DNA of 64,000 bases. It comes from Maribacter sp. MMG018. Lineage in GTDB: Bacteria; Bacteroidota; Bacteroidia; Flavobacteriales; Flavobacteriaceae. The position numbers and the translations under genes were made by a program. The stretch spans positions 372,001-436,000 of the forward strand of contig NZ_JAGJEC010000001.1 of assembly GCF_018100785.1 (NCBI RefSeq), in the 5' to 3' direction. Of this stretch, positions 53,864 through 63,044 are shown in pieces. The notes beneath the pieces are model-generated. The model saw only the letters and a program-made list of their open reading frames with translations. It made no database searches and had not been told where the DNA came from. How positions within the stretch are numbered: position 1 is the first letter of the stretch; the number at the start of each line of letters is the position of its first letter.

Positions 53864-54765
53864 GCAAAAGAGTACTAGCCATACTTGCAGCTTTCGGAGC
53901 CACTGCCATCTACGGTCTAAATCATACCATCGCAAAAGGTGTTATGCCCAATTACGTGCAACCTTTTGGATTTATAATGCTACGTGTTTCGGGAGCAGCG
54001 TTGTTGTTCTGGATTTTTTCTTTTTTGGGGCCAAAAGAAAAAATAGAGAAAAGGGATTGGGGCCGTATCTTCATTTGTTCTATTTTCGGAATGGTCATAA
54101 ACATGTTGGCTTTCTTTAAGGGTCTTCAATTATCGACACCCATAAATAGTGCCGTGCTGGTGACCATGACGCCTATAATAGTGGTCGCACTTTCTGCCCT
54201 ATTGATCAAGGAAAAAATCACATGGCAAAAAGCATGTGGTATTCTTCTAGGATTTATAGGTGCTGTTTTATTGATTTTATTGGGATCCGAAACCCGACAA
54301 GATGCGCCCAACATTCCTTTGGGAAACATCCTTTTTATAGTGAATGCATTGTCTTACGGGGTTTATTTGATATTGATAAAGAAACTTATAGAAAAGTATC
54401 ATCCGTTTACCTTGATGAAGTGGCTTTTTACCATAGCCATAGTAATAAATTTACCTATTACCTATCATGAACTTATAGCTATCCAATGGTCTATTATGCC
54501 CATAGATGCCTATATGGCCATTGCATTTGTTATTATCGGCACCACATTCTTGACCTATCTTTTCAATGCTTTTGCCTTAACGCAATTAAAGGCTTCTACC
54601 GTAAGTGCCTTTACCTATTTGCAACCACTTATAGGTATTATCTTTGCCATGCTAACGGGCAAAGACCATTTAAGCTTAACCAAAGGTTTTGCCGCACTTT
54701 TGGTATTTGCCGGGGTCTATTTGGCAAGTAGAAAACCTTCGGCACCCAAAATGGAAACCAAATAA
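53860..54765 (+). CDS. EamA/DMT-family transporter
   Basis: The 301-aa membrane protein has about ten helices in two EamA repeats: first ILAAFGATAIYGLNHTIAKG to about residue 140 and second from about 150 (NALSYGVYLILIKKLIEKY) to ASRKPSAPKMETK. DMT transporters export or import amino acids, nucleosides or other small solutes; substrate is unknown. The start codon is GTG and overlaps the stop of the ArsC-like gene, so the two are translated together. Confidence 0.9.
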   Translation: MSKRVLAILAAFGATAIYGLNHTIAKGVMPNYVQPFGFIMLRVSGAALLFWIFSFLGPKEKIEKRDWGRIFICSIFGMVINMLAFFKGLQLSTPINSAVLVTMTPIIVVALSALLIKEKITWQKACGILLGFIGAVLLILLGSETRQDAPNIPLGNILFIVNALSYGVYLILIKKLIEKYHPFTLMKWLFTIAIVINLPITYHELIAIQWSIMPIDAYMAIAFVIIGTTFLTYLFNAFALTQLKASTVSAFTYLQPLIGIIFAMLTGKDHLSLTKGFAALLVFAGVYLASRKPSAPKMETK

Positions 54766-54797
54766 ACACCATAAAAGCTATGGTCTATAAATGCTGC

Positions 54798-55424
54798 TTA
54801 GCAAAGCAACGATTTTTTGCATTTTGACAAATGCTCGTTCATTAAAGAAACAGCCCTATTAACATCTCTTTGGTGAATGGCCGAAATAATATTCAGATGT
54901 TCTTGTAAAACATCGCGTAAAGACCTTGTAGGTGACACAAGATCCATAATTGACCAAAAATTGCCCTTCTTATACAGGTTTAACAATGTAGTATTACCGC
55001 AATTAGTTACTATTATTTCATGAAAATGTCTATCAATTTTTTGAAATACATAACTGTTTTCAGGTCCTTTTTCAAATGGCACCATTAAATTGCGAAGGTC
55101 ATCTATTTTTTCCTGTGGCGCACGAAGGGTAAAAAACTTTACCGCCGAGGTCTCTAAGGCAATCCTACAATCTAGAACGTCAATTACTTCACTAGTACTC
55201 ACTTCACGTACACTTATACCTTGACCAGGTTCATAAACGACCAGGCTTTCTTTTGAAAGCCTTTTAAAGGCCTGCTCCAAACAATCGCCGTTTGCACTTA
55301 ATTTTCGGGAAAGGTGTTCTTGATCAAGTGGTTCCCCCCTTTTCAGTTTCTTTGTCAATATAAGCTTATGTAATTGCACATAAACCTCTTCACACGATTC
55401 TTGTAATTGCTCGGAGTAATACAT
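54798..55424 (-). CDS. FCD-type GntR-family regulator with divergent HTH
   Basis: The 208-aa protein has the GntR/FadR layout: N-terminal winged helix (residues about 5-75) and C-terminal FCD ligand domain (about 80-205) with metal/ligand residues in KIDRHFHEIIV, LQEHLNII and LMNEHLSKC. The usual recognition-helix pattern SRTPVREAL is replaced by NGDCLEQAF, so DNA recognition may be unusual or lost. A co-oriented thioesterase gene lies upstream. Ligand and target genes are unknown. Confidence 0.82.
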   Translation of the reverse strand: MYYSEQLQESCEEVYVQLHKLILTKKLKRGEPLDQEHLSRKLSANGDCLEQAFKRLSKESLVVYEPGQGISVREVSTSEVIDVLDCRIALETSAVKFFTLRAPQEKIDDLRNLMVPFEKGPENSYVFQKIDRHFHEIIVTNCGNTTLLNLYKKGNFWSIMDLVSPTRSLRDVLQEHLNIISAIHQRDVNRAVSLMNEHLSKCKKSLLC

Positions 55425-55476
55425 ACTATTTTTTACAGATTATACAAATAAACAGGGGAAGCAACATTTAGGTAAC

Positions 55477-55950
55477 CTATAGATTTTTAGGTGTTTTTGA
55501 AAATTTACGTGTATCTTCTTTCGTCAATACACGAAACCCCGTTCCTTTTTCAACACTTTCGAACATTTTCATAAAATCATCGGGCAAGGCAATCAGCTTT
55601 CTGGTTTTTAGATCTATCCAAGCACCCATCATCTCGCAATGTGCGAAATTCTCTCCTTTGTGGTTGTAAAAATTGTGATGAAACTCAAAGAACTTTCCAT
55701 CCTCGCTCATTCCCATAATCTCCATGGAGACCTTTACAGGTTTACCCGGAAAAGCCTCTTTAAAATAGTACATGTGTTCGTAAAAGACCACGGGGCCTAT
55801 TTGATGTTGTGCCAATGACCTATGATCAACGCCTATTTCCATTAAAAAAGACATACGGGTATGACTCATATAATTAAGGTAAGCAGAGTTGGCCAAATGG
55901 CGGTTGGCATCAACATCGCTCCATCGTATTTCAAATTCTTTTAGATACAT
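55477..55950 (-). CDS. 4HBT-type acyl-CoA thioesterase
   Basis: The 157-aa hot-dog-fold protein has the YbgC/FadM signature RWSDVDANRHLANSAY with the catalytic Asp and VVFYEHMYYFKEAFPGKP-type strands. Starts at 55974 or 55956 are possible; 55950 begins at MYLKEFEIRWSD and gives the usual family N-terminus. It probably hydrolyses acyl-CoA in the cytosol. It lies 52 bases upstream of the FCD regulator on the same strand. Confidence 0.85.
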   Translation of the reverse strand: MYLKEFEIRWSDVDANRHLANSAYLNYMSHTRMSFLMEIGVDHRSLAQHQIGPVVFYEHMYYFKEAFPGKPVKVSMEIMGMSEDGKFFEFHHNFYNHKGENFAHCEMMGAWIDLKTRKLIALPDDFMKMFESVEKGTGFRVLTKEDTRKFSKTPKNL

Positions 55951-55998
55951 CGTCATTCTTTTTTTGCTATGCATGCATAATACTTAATAAAAATAGCA

Positions 55999-56006
55999 TA
56001 GTTTTG
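55999..56006 (+). promoter_or_regulatory. -7 box (TAGTTTTG) for the nitronate monooxygenase gene
   Basis: TAGTTTTG fits TAnnTTTG, 62 bases before the ATG at 56069. Confidence 0.4.
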
Positions 56007-56068
56007 AAAAAGCAAGTAGCTTTTTTTTATGTTTTTTTACTTAAATTATTAACTCAATATTCTGCACC

Positions 56069-57043
56069 ATGTCTACTAAAGCATCTTTTATCAATGACCT
56101 TTCTCTTCCTATTGTTGCCGCTCCAATGTTTTTAATATCTGGACCCCAGCTAGTTATAGAATGTTGCAAAAATGGTATTGTAGGAACTTTTCCTGCATTG
56201 AACCAACGTACTAGCGAAGGATTTGAAGAATGGCTTATTGAAATTAAAACCGCACTGTCGGATTTTGAAAAGAAAACAGGAAAAAAACCGGCACCTTTTG
56301 GCGTAAACCTAATCGTACATCAAACCAATCCGAGATTAGAGGCAGACTTAAAACTATGTGTTAAACATAAGGTTCCATTGGTTATAACTTCTTTAGGTGC
56401 GGTATCTCAGATCGTAGATGCCATACATAGTTACGGCGGATTGGTATTTCATGATATTATTAAAAAAAGACATGCAGAAAAAGCGGCCGAAGCCGGTGTA
56501 GACGGACTTATTCTTGTTGCTGCAGGTGCAGGTGGCCACGGGGGTACCATTAACCCTATGACCTTAGTTGCCGAAATTAAAAAGTTCTACGACAAGACTA
56601 TTCTTCTATCTGGATGTATCAGCACAGGGCGAGACGTTGCTTCCGCTCTACAAATGGGAGCCGATCTTGCTTACATGGGCACTCGTTTTATTAACACCGA
56701 TGAAAGCAAGGCTACGCAAGAATATAGGCAAATGATCATTGATGCCGGCGCTAACGATGTCGTATACACCGCCTCTATTTCTGGAGTCCATGCCAATTTC
56801 TTGGCCGCCAGTTTAAAAGCTGCAGGAATTACCGAGGAAGATTTGAAAAAAGATACTAAAATTGATTTTGGCAAGGAACTGAACACAGAGGCCAAAGCAT
56901 GGAAAACCATCTGGTCTGCCGGTCAGGGCGCTGCCACCATAGACGATACATTACCAGTATCTACCTTGGTCTCAAACCTAAAATCGGAATTTAAGAGCGC
57001 CATAGAACAGCAAGCAAAAGTATTGGAAATTTTCCCCAAATAA
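56069..57043 (+). CDS. Nitronate monooxygenase-family flavoprotein
   Basis: The 324-aa FMN enzyme has the TIM-barrel NMO pattern: LPIVAAPMFLISGPQLVIE, GVNLIVHQTNPR, VTSLGAVSQIV, the LVAAGAGGHGGTINPM motif with the active-site histidine, and SGCISTGRDVASALQMGADL for FMN phosphate. NMOs detoxify alkyl nitronates such as propionate 3-nitronate. The next gene, a YheT-type hydrolase, starts 8 bases downstream, so they are likely co-transcribed. Confidence 0.92.
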   Translation: MSTKASFINDLSLPIVAAPMFLISGPQLVIECCKNGIVGTFPALNQRTSEGFEEWLIEIKTALSDFEKKTGKKPAPFGVNLIVHQTNPRLEADLKLCVKHKVPLVITSLGAVSQIVDAIHSYGGLVFHDIIKKRHAEKAAEAGVDGLILVAAGAGGHGGTINPMTLVAEIKKFYDKTILLSGCISTGRDVASALQMGADLAYMGTRFINTDESKATQEYRQMIIDAGANDVVYTASISGVHANFLAASLKAAGITEEDLKKDTKIDFGKELNTEAKAWKTIWSAGQGAATIDDTLPVSTLVSNLKSEFKSAIEQQAKVLEIFPK

Positions 57044-57051
57044 ACAACTAC

Positions 57052-58014
57052 ATGCCTCTTGTAAGTTCTAGTTACGAACCTCCCGTACTTTTTAGATATG
57101 GCCATTTTTCTACAATCTATTCTGGCTTGGTACGAAAAATAGACAGCGTGGAACAAAAAAGGGACCGACTTATACTAACCGATGGTGATTTTTTGGATTT
57201 GGATTGGAGTTTTGCTCCCAAGGCCACCAAAAAAATAGCCATTATAATTCACGGGTTGGAAGGCAGTGCCCAACGTGCTTACATTAAAGGCAGCTCTAAA
57301 GTTCTTATCGCCGATGGTTATGATGTCTGCGCCATTAACTTAAGGGGCTGCAGCGGCGTACCCAACAAACTTTACAAATCTTATCATTCCGGTGCTACGG
57401 AAGACTTGGATGCTGTTGTTCAACATATCTTACAACAACAAAAATATAGTCAGATCTTCTTACACGGTTATAGCCTAGGAGGCAACCTTTTATTGAAATA
57501 CCTGGGAGAAGACAGATTGTTGCCCACAGAGATCGTTGGTGCCGTAGCCGTTTCGGTACCATGTCAATTGGCAGATTCACTACAACAATTGATGAAATTC
57601 AAAAATGTTATATACGCCGAAAGGTTTCGCGGAAACCTGGTCGGCAAATTAAAAATAAAGCAGCAACAATTTCCAGATAAAATATCGACACAAGACATAA
57701 AACAGGTTAAGACATTAAAGGACTTTGACGATATTTATACCAGTAGGGCGCACGGCTTTAAAGATGCCATGGATTATTACCGACAATGCAGTTGTCTGCA
57801 GTTTTTGCCCAACGTTAAAATTCCCAGTTTAATAATAAATGCCCAAAACGATTCTTTTTTAGGAGAGGCCTGCTACCCTATCAAAGAAGCGGAGCATAAC
57901 AAAAATCTATTTTTAGAAACGCCCAAATATGGTGGACATGTAGGTTTTTATGGCCCTGACAACATTACTTATACAGAAAGTCGTACGGTTCAGTTTTTCA
58001 ATACTATAAATTAG
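57052..58014 (+). CDS. YheT-family alpha/beta hydrolase
   Basis: The 320-aa cytosolic hydrolase has the YheT/ABHD-type pattern: IIIHGLEGSAQRAYIKGSSK, DVCAINLRGCSG, nucleophile elbow GYSLGGNLLLKYLGE, the acid loop LIINAQNDSFLG and the His in PKYGGHVGFYG. All triad positions look intact. The substrate is not known. It follows the nitronate monooxygenase gene by 8 bases. Confidence 0.92.
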   Translation: MPLVSSSYEPPVLFRYGHFSTIYSGLVRKIDSVEQKRDRLILTDGDFLDLDWSFAPKATKKIAIIIHGLEGSAQRAYIKGSSKVLIADGYDVCAINLRGCSGVPNKLYKSYHSGATEDLDAVVQHILQQQKYSQIFLHGYSLGGNLLLKYLGEDRLLPTEIVGAVAVSVPCQLADSLQQLMKFKNVIYAERFRGNLVGKLKIKQQQFPDKISTQDIKQVKTLKDFDDIYTSRAHGFKDAMDYYRQCSCLQFLPNVKIPSLIINAQNDSFLGEACYPIKEAEHNKNLFLETPKYGGHVGFYGPDNITYTESRTVQFFNTIN

Positions 58015-58100
58015 CATCCTTCATTATTAAAAAACCATGCCTACGGATAAATTTTCATATCTTAGTCTCTCCAATTTTATTCAAGATTAAATTAAAAAAA

Positions 58101-58580
58101 ATGCAAAAACTATTCACCCTATTATTTCTTGGCGCCTTGGTGGTTGGCTGTGGAGAAAAGAAAGAAGAAAAGAAGGAGGGTTTTGAAATGAACCGTACCA
58201 AAAAAGAAGTTAAAGCTGCTGCCTCTACAGAAGGTGTTCCTGTTGATTTGGACAACAAAGGGGTAGGACCTTTTAAAAATGTTGATTTTGGAGATGAAAT
58301 CGATGCTGATTTGGCAGCGGCCGGAAAAGAAAAGTTTCAGGCTATCTGTACAGCTTGCCACATGGTAGACCAACGTATGATCGGTCCGGCATTAAAGGAT
58401 GTATATGAGCGTAGAAGTCCAGAATGGGTAATGAACATGATCATAAACCCCGATGTAATGTTAAAGGAAGATCCTATTGCCAAAGCCTTATTAAAAGAAT
58501 ATAATAATGCAATAATGCTTAACCAAAACTTAAGCGAAGAAGATACGAGAGCTGTTGCAGAATATCTACGTACCCTATAA
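58101..58580 (+). CDS. Cytochrome c lipoprotein
   Basis: The 159-aa protein has lipobox LVVGC (cysteine at 17), a charged linker and a single c-type haem site CTACH at 83-87. M139 (NNAIMLNQNLSEED) is the likely axial methionine. It would be anchored by lipid and carry electrons in the periplasm, for example to a terminal oxidase. It is followed by a strong bidirectional terminator and a convergent thioredoxin-like gene. Electron partners are not visible in the window. Confidence 0.92.
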   Translation: MQKLFTLLFLGALVVGCGEKKEEKKEGFEMNRTKKEVKAAASTEGVPVDLDNKGVGPFKNVDFGDEIDADLAAAGKEKFQAICTACHMVDQRMIGPALKDVYERRSPEWVMNMIINPDVMLKEDPIAKALLKEYNNAIMLNQNLSEEDTRAVAEYLRTL

Positions 58581-58600
58581 TTGTATTTTCATACAATCTT

Positions 58601-58636
58601 AAAAAAGCCCTTTCAAAAATTGAAAGGGCTTTTTTT
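58601..58636. terminator. Bidirectional intrinsic terminator
   Basis: A perfect 16-bp stem (AAAAAAGCCCTTTCAA / TTGAAAGGGCTTTTTT) around a 3-base loop separates the convergent cytochrome c and TlpA-like genes. It ends within the last bases of the TlpA-like frame. Confidence 0.93.
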
Positions 58637-59219
58637 ATTCCGATGGTGTTACCGAAGTATCCAATAACATGTCTAAAACATTCCTGATCTTTTGACTGTT
58701 CCAATCCGAAGCACCTTTCTCTTTAACAACTATTTTTCCTTCTTTATCTATAATATAATTGGTGGGCAAGGTTCTCTCGAATAGATTATAGGGGGCGTTC
58801 ATTCGAGGCACATATGCCGGAATACCAAATTGCTTCTTTTCTAAAAAATCGGAAATAACTTCGGGATCTTCGTTTGATATAAGCAAAAAGTCTACCTTAT
58901 CTCCATAATCCTCATACAAGCTCTGAATACTGGGCATCTCTGCAATACATGGCGGACACCATGTTGCCCAATAACTAATAAAAACAACATTGCCCTTGCC
59001 AATTTGCTTATCAACATATGTACCATCCAATGAGGTCAACTTATAAGTAAACGGTTCTAATTGGCCTTGTTTCTCCCTTCCTAAAACATCGGGCGAAAAC
59101 ACCAGTACCCTAACTTTGTTGATCGCGACCATAATAGGACTTCTGGTCTGGGGTACGATCATTAAAACTATAAATACCCAGAACAGTACGTTCCCTATTT
59201 TTATTTTTTTGAAATCCAT
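58635..59219 (-). CDS. TlpA-like membrane-anchored thioredoxin
   Basis: The 194-aa protein has an N-terminal membrane anchor (VLFWVFIVLMIVP) and a periplasmic TlpA/ResA-type thioredoxin domain with SYWATWCPPC (C88, C91), NVVFISY and LPTNYIIDKEGKIVV. Such proteins reduce apocytochrome or other disulfides; its position next to a cytochrome c gene hints at a role in cytochrome maturation, but the genes are convergent and the link is not proven. Confidence 0.9.
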   Translation of the reverse strand: MDFKKIKIGNVLFWVFIVLMIVPQTRSPIMVAINKVRVLVFSPDVLGREKQGQLEPFTYKLTSLDGTYVDKQIGKGNVVFISYWATWCPPCIAEMPSIQSLYEDYGDKVDFLLISNEDPEVISDFLEKKQFGIPAYVPRMNAPYNLFERTLPTNYIIDKEGKIVVKEKGASDWNSQKIRNVLDMLLDTSVTPSE

Positions 59220-59282
59220 TTGCCTAAAAAAGAAGCATTCGACTAAATGGCAATGTACGAATTATACGTACACCTTTCTTCT

Positions 59283-60860
59283 TTATACCTTATCTACGGC
59301 CACCTTATAGGTAGGATCTTCCATAACGTTTACATCTATGATCTTATCCGCATTTTTTAATAGACGAATACAGTCTTTGCTCAAGTGTCTTAAATGTACT
59401 TTTTTACCTACTTTAGAATAGCGTTCGGTCAACTTGTTCAATGCTTCTATACCCGACATGTCGGCCACACGGCTCTCTTTAAAATCGATGATAATTTCAT
59501 CGGGATCATTTGTTACATCGAATTTTTCGGCAAAAAGTGCCGTAGAACCAAAAAATAACGGCCCATAAATCTCATAATGTTTCACCCCGTTTTCATCAAT
59601 ATGCTTTCTAGCCCTAATGCGCTTTGCGTTTTCCCAAGAATATGCCAATGCCGATATTATTACCCCCAATAAAACAGCGACCGCCAAATTGTGCGTAATG
59701 GCAGTTATCAACGTTACCAATACCATTACGATCACATCAGATTTAGGCATTTTACCAAATGTTTTAAAGCTTGCCCATTCAAAGGTTCCTATAGCCACCA
59801 TAAACATAAGACCTACCAACGCGGCCATAGGCAAACGTTCTATTAAACTAGAACCGAACATGATAAAAACCAAAAGCATAATAGCCGCTGTAATGCCCGA
59901 TAGGCGTGCCCTTGCCCCTGCCGAAGTATTGATTAAACTCTGTCCTATCATTGCACAACCGCCCATACCCGAGAAAAAACCTGAAAGAATGTTCGCAGTA
60001 CCTTGAGCCACACATTCTTTGTTACCACTACCACGGGTATCGGTAATTTCATCTATAATGTTCAATGTCAATAAACTTTCTATCAACCCTACACCGGCTA
60101 CGATGGCGGCATACGGAATTATTATTTTAAACGTTTCTAAGGTAAATGGCAATTGGGGAATGGACAAAGGAGGAAAACCGCCTTTGATACTTTCACCTTC
60201 TCTCATAGTATCGGCTACGGTCAATGTATCTATACCAAACCCTAAAACTATCGCGGATACCACTATAATGGCCACCAACGAAGAAGGCACTACCTTCGTT
60301 AATTTTGGCAGCCCCCAGATAATAACCATAGTCAATAACGTAAGCCCCAACATAATATAAAGAGAGGATCCGCTCAATAAGGTATCGGTTCCCTTTACAT
60401 AAAAATTCGGGAACTGTGCCATAAAGATGATTATGGCCAAACCGTTCACAAATCCGAACATGACCGGGTGCGGCACCAAACGGATAAATTTACCCAAACG
60501 TAAAAGGCCTGCTATTATCTGTAATATACCAGCAATAATTACGGTAGCGAACACATAATTCAGAATGGTTTCTGGCTCTATTCCCGGAAAATTTCTTTTT
60601 AACTCCAGTATAAGCCCTATATAAATAACGGCCACAGCACCGGTTGCACCGGAAATCATTCCTGGCCTACCTCCTAAAATGGAAGTAACCAAGGCCAAAA
60701 CAAAAGCCGCATACAATCCGGTTAACGGAGAAAAACCCGGTATAAGTGCAAATGCAATGGCTTCTGGCACCAATGCAAGAGCTACCGTCAACCCAGACAA
60801 AATTTCAGTTTTGTAATCTACTTTTTGTTTAAAATCGAATAAATTCAAATACTTACGCAC
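59283..60860 (-). CDS. SulP-family anion transporter with STAS domain
   Basis: The 525-aa membrane protein has about 12-14 helices of a SulP transporter (VALALVPEAIAFALIPGFSP, SGATGAVAVIYIGL, GFVNGLAIIIFMAQFP, SGFFSGMGGCAMIGQSLINT) and a C-terminal STAS domain (about 420-525, with ESRVADMSGIEALNKLTERY). SulP proteins move sulfate, bicarbonate or other anions; the substrate cannot be read here. It has its own promoter box. Confidence 0.95.
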   Translation of the reverse strand: MRKYLNLFDFKQKVDYKTEILSGLTVALALVPEAIAFALIPGFSPLTGLYAAFVLALVTSILGGRPGMISGATGAVAVIYIGLILELKRNFPGIEPETILNYVFATVIIAGILQIIAGLLRLGKFIRLVPHPVMFGFVNGLAIIIFMAQFPNFYVKGTDTLLSGSSLYIMLGLTLLTMVIIWGLPKLTKVVPSSLVAIIVVSAIVLGFGIDTLTVADTMREGESIKGGFPPLSIPQLPFTLETFKIIIPYAAIVAGVGLIESLLTLNIIDEITDTRGSGNKECVAQGTANILSGFFSGMGGCAMIGQSLINTSAGARARLSGITAAIMLLVFIMFGSSLIERLPMAALVGLMFMVAIGTFEWASFKTFGKMPKSDVIVMVLVTLITAITHNLAVAVLLGVIISALAYSWENAKRIRARKHIDENGVKHYEIYGPLFFGSTALFAEKFDVTNDPDEIIIDFKESRVADMSGIEALNKLTERYSKVGKKVHLRHLSKDCIRLLKNADKIIDVNVMEDPTYKVAVDKV

Positions 60861-60880
60861 AGCTTATTTATTTAAGGGCG

Positions 60881-60888
60881 CAAAAATA
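60881..60888 (-). promoter_or_regulatory. -7 box (TATTTTTG) for the SulP gene
   Basis: TATTTTTG on the minus strand fits TAnnTTTG, 20 bases before the ATG at 60860. Confidence 0.45.
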
Positions 60889-60942
60889 GTATTATTTCCT
60901 CTACACCACCAGAAAGTGGCAGATTATTAACGATTTCATATA

Positions 60943-61917
60943 TTACCAAGGTTTTAACCCTAAAAGCCTCTCTCCCAATGGGTTTAATTTGGCTTTTTCA
61001 TATTTTGTCTGTTCCCAATTTCTAGGATCGCCAGGAAATGCGTACCCTTCTGGCGCTATACGATTTTCCCAAGAATTGATACGCCACTTTCTTAACGCCT
61101 CATTATCCTCTTCTGCCGGCATCATAGATATATATTGCGCAATACGTACCTTATCTACAGATTTGTTGGGACGAATGCCATGTGGTTGTGTACTATTAAA
61201 AATAAGCAGGTCACCAGCCTTCATCTTCACCTTTACAATTTTATCTTCCAAGCCTGTTATATCTGGTTGAAAATGATCCCGGTCTTCGGGTTGGGTCAAT
61301 TTCCATGTATCGTAATTTCTATATAACCAAGGTATACACTGAAAACCACCCATATTTTCATCCTCTTGATCTGCCAAGGCCAACACTCCCTGTACATTTT
61401 GTGGTCGTGTCTCCGGATCATAGTCCCAATGGATAAATCCTTTTTTATCAACTCCGGGAGGTAATGGAAAATTTAAATTAGCACGATCAATAGTAACCCA
61501 TAACTTCTCTGTTCCCCAGACATCTACAAATGCATCGTACACACGTTGGGTCTGCCTATTGTTCCATAAATATTGATGGTTGTATACCTCTACCATTCCC
61601 GTACCGGTCAATTCCTTCATTTTCATCTCGGCACGTGGCGCCTTGTACCAAGTACTTTTATCTTTGGGGTCTTTTTCATCGAACTCCCATAAAAAATCGG
61701 CAGTTTCTTTTGCTTGCTTTGCAGGTATTGCATTTTTTATAACGATATAACCATTGTGCATCCAAAACCGCCAATCCTCTTCGCTCAAAACACATAAAGG
61801 TTTACCGTTCGAACGGTCGTTCAATTTCTGTTTGCTACTAGTTGCCGTAGAAGGATTCCCCGGAATTTCTGTATGTGCCTTATTGGCCATTTCTACTTTT
61901 TTAGATATTTTTTGCAT
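60943..61917 (-). CDS. Phytanoyl-CoA dioxygenase (PhyH) family protein
   Basis: The 324-aa protein is an Fe(II)/2-oxoglutarate-dependent dioxygenase. Metal ligands H163 and D165 are in GFIHWDYDPETRP and H246 in FNSTQPHGIRPNKS, with a likely 2-oxoglutarate-binding arginine in KVRIAQYISM. No signal peptide is present, so it is cytosolic. It could start at M10 (MANKAHTEIPG). It diverges from an AraC-type regulator gene 188 bases away, which probably controls it. Substrate is unknown. Confidence 0.9.
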   Translation of the reverse strand: MQKISKKVEMANKAHTEIPGNPSTATSSKQKLNDRSNGKPLCVLSEEDWRFWMHNGYIVIKNAIPAKQAKETADFLWEFDEKDPKDKSTWYKAPRAEMKMKELTGTGMVEVYNHQYLWNNRQTQRVYDAFVDVWGTEKLWVTIDRANLNFPLPPGVDKKGFIHWDYDPETRPQNVQGVLALADQEDENMGGFQCIPWLYRNYDTWKLTQPEDRDHFQPDITGLEDKIVKVKMKAGDLLIFNSTQPHGIRPNKSVDKVRIAQYISMMPAEEDNEALRKWRINSWENRIAPEGYAFPGDPRNWEQTKYEKAKLNPLGERLLGLKPW

Positions 61918-61952
61918 GGCTTATAGTTTTATAATATTTAGATATAACATTC

Positions 61953-61960
61953 CAAAACTA
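61953..61960 (-). promoter_or_regulatory. -7 box (TAGTTTTG) for the PhyH gene
   Basis: TAGTTTTG on the minus strand fits TAnnTTTG, 36 bases before the ATG at 61917. Confidence 0.45.
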
Positions 61961-61997
61961 GAAACTAACTGAAGTCATGGCTACCGTAATATTGACC

Positions 61998-62005
61998 TAT
62001 TTTTG
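61998..62005 (+). promoter_or_regulatory. Possible -7 box (TATTTTTG) for the AraC gene
   Basis: TATTTTTG fits TAnnTTTG but lies 101 bases before the AraC ATG, implying a long leader. Confidence 0.3.
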
Positions 62006-62054
62006 AACAATATTAACTTTATGATTCTTTATGTAGCACATTAATATCAATTTA

Positions 62055-62066
62055 GGTAAATTTACC
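62055..62066. promoter_or_regulatory. 12-bp perfect palindrome, candidate operator
   Basis: GGTAAATTTACC is a perfect 12-bp palindrome between the divergent PhyH and AraC genes, 40 bases before the AraC ATG. It may be a regulatory site; AraC proteins usually bind direct repeats, so another factor or a chance match is possible. Confidence 0.35.
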
Positions 62067-62105
62067 CCCTATCGACATAGTTGATAAGGTTTTATTAAAA
62101 ACAAA

Positions 62106-62954
62106 ATGAAAGTAGAGTTAGAAACCATATTACCAGAATCTAAAAGTCCTTTTAGGCTATTGCACAACCCTAAACTAAACCACCTATTTTATTGGCATTT
62201 TCATCCAGAATTAGAGTTGGTATATATAGAGGGCGCAAATGCAAAAAGACATGTAGGTGACCATATTTCCAATTATGAGGAAAGTGACTTGGTATTGATA
62301 GGCTCAAACATTCCACATTTAAATTTTGATCATGGTGTAACCACCACTTATAGAAAAGAGGTGTTACATATAAAACCAAGTTTTAAAGAAAACGTTTTAA
62401 ACGATTACCCTGAACTAAAACAATTGGACAGACTTCTGGAGCTTTCCAAATATGGAGTAGCTTTTTATGGAGAAACAAAAAAAGAAGTAGGCGCGCTTTT
62501 AAAAAAATTACACACTTTACAGCCATTCGATTTTTTTATGAGCGTTATGAACATACTTAAACGTCTATCGCAAAGCAAAGAGTTTGAGTTACTTCATAAA
62601 ACCCCTTTCGTAAATCGGTTTAAACAAAAAGAACAGGAACGAATCAGAAAAATATATGCTTTTATTGATGAGCATTACCAAGAGAAAATAGCATTAGAAG
62701 AAGTATCGGAAATCTGTAACCTTACAAAACCGGCTTTTTGTAGGTACTTTAAAAAAGCTACGGGCAATACTTTTGTTTCCTTTTTAAACCAATACCGTAT
62801 CAGCCAGGCAAAAAGACTTCTATTAATGGGAAAAAATGTAAGTGAAACAGCTTTCGAATGTGGTTTTGAGAGCCTTTCTTACTTTAACAGGAGCTTTAAA
62901 AAAATAACAGGGGAAAATCCATCTGTATTCAAAAAGAACTACGTAACCCCCTAA
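62106..62954 (+). CDS. AraC-family transcriptional regulator with cupin sensor
   Basis: The 282-aa protein has an N-terminal cupin-type ligand domain (HFHPELELVYIEGANAKRHV, DLVLIGSNIPHLNFD) and two C-terminal AraC helix-turn-helix units (ALEEVSEICNLTKPAFCRYF and NVSETAFECGFESLSYFNRS), ending TGENPSVFKKNY. The layout matches sugar-sensing AraC regulators. It is divergent from the PhyH-type dioxygenase and probably controls it. The effector is unknown. Confidence 0.95.
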   Translation: MKVELETILPESKSPFRLLHNPKLNHLFYWHFHPELELVYIEGANAKRHVGDHISNYEESDLVLIGSNIPHLNFDHGVTTTYRKEVLHIKPSFKENVLNDYPELKQLDRLLELSKYGVAFYGETKKEVGALLKKLHTLQPFDFFMSVMNILKRLSQSKEFELLHKTPFVNRFKQKEQERIRKIYAFIDEHYQEKIALEEVSEICNLTKPAFCRYFKKATGNTFVSFLNQYRISQAKRLLLMGKNVSETAFECGFESLSYFNRSFKKITGENPSVFKKNYVTP

Positions 62955-62991
62955 CAATTTATCATGATTTGATAATCGTTTAAAGAATAAA

Positions 62992-63022
62992 AAACCGCCA
63001 AGAAAATAATTCTTGACGGTTT
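62992..63022 (-). terminator. Intrinsic terminator of the last lipoprotein gene
   Basis: AAACCG and CAAGAA pair with TTCTTG and CGGTTT, with one mismatch between, around a 5-base loop; the minus strand ends in TTTTTT. It lies 23 bases after the stop of the gene at 63045. Confidence 0.85.
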
Positions 63023-63044
63023 ATCGATCCAACTAACTCAAACT

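Noticed and set aside
54768..54784. ACCATA/TATGGT hairpin after the EamA gene
   Set aside because: The stem is only 6 bp and no T-run follows on either strand.
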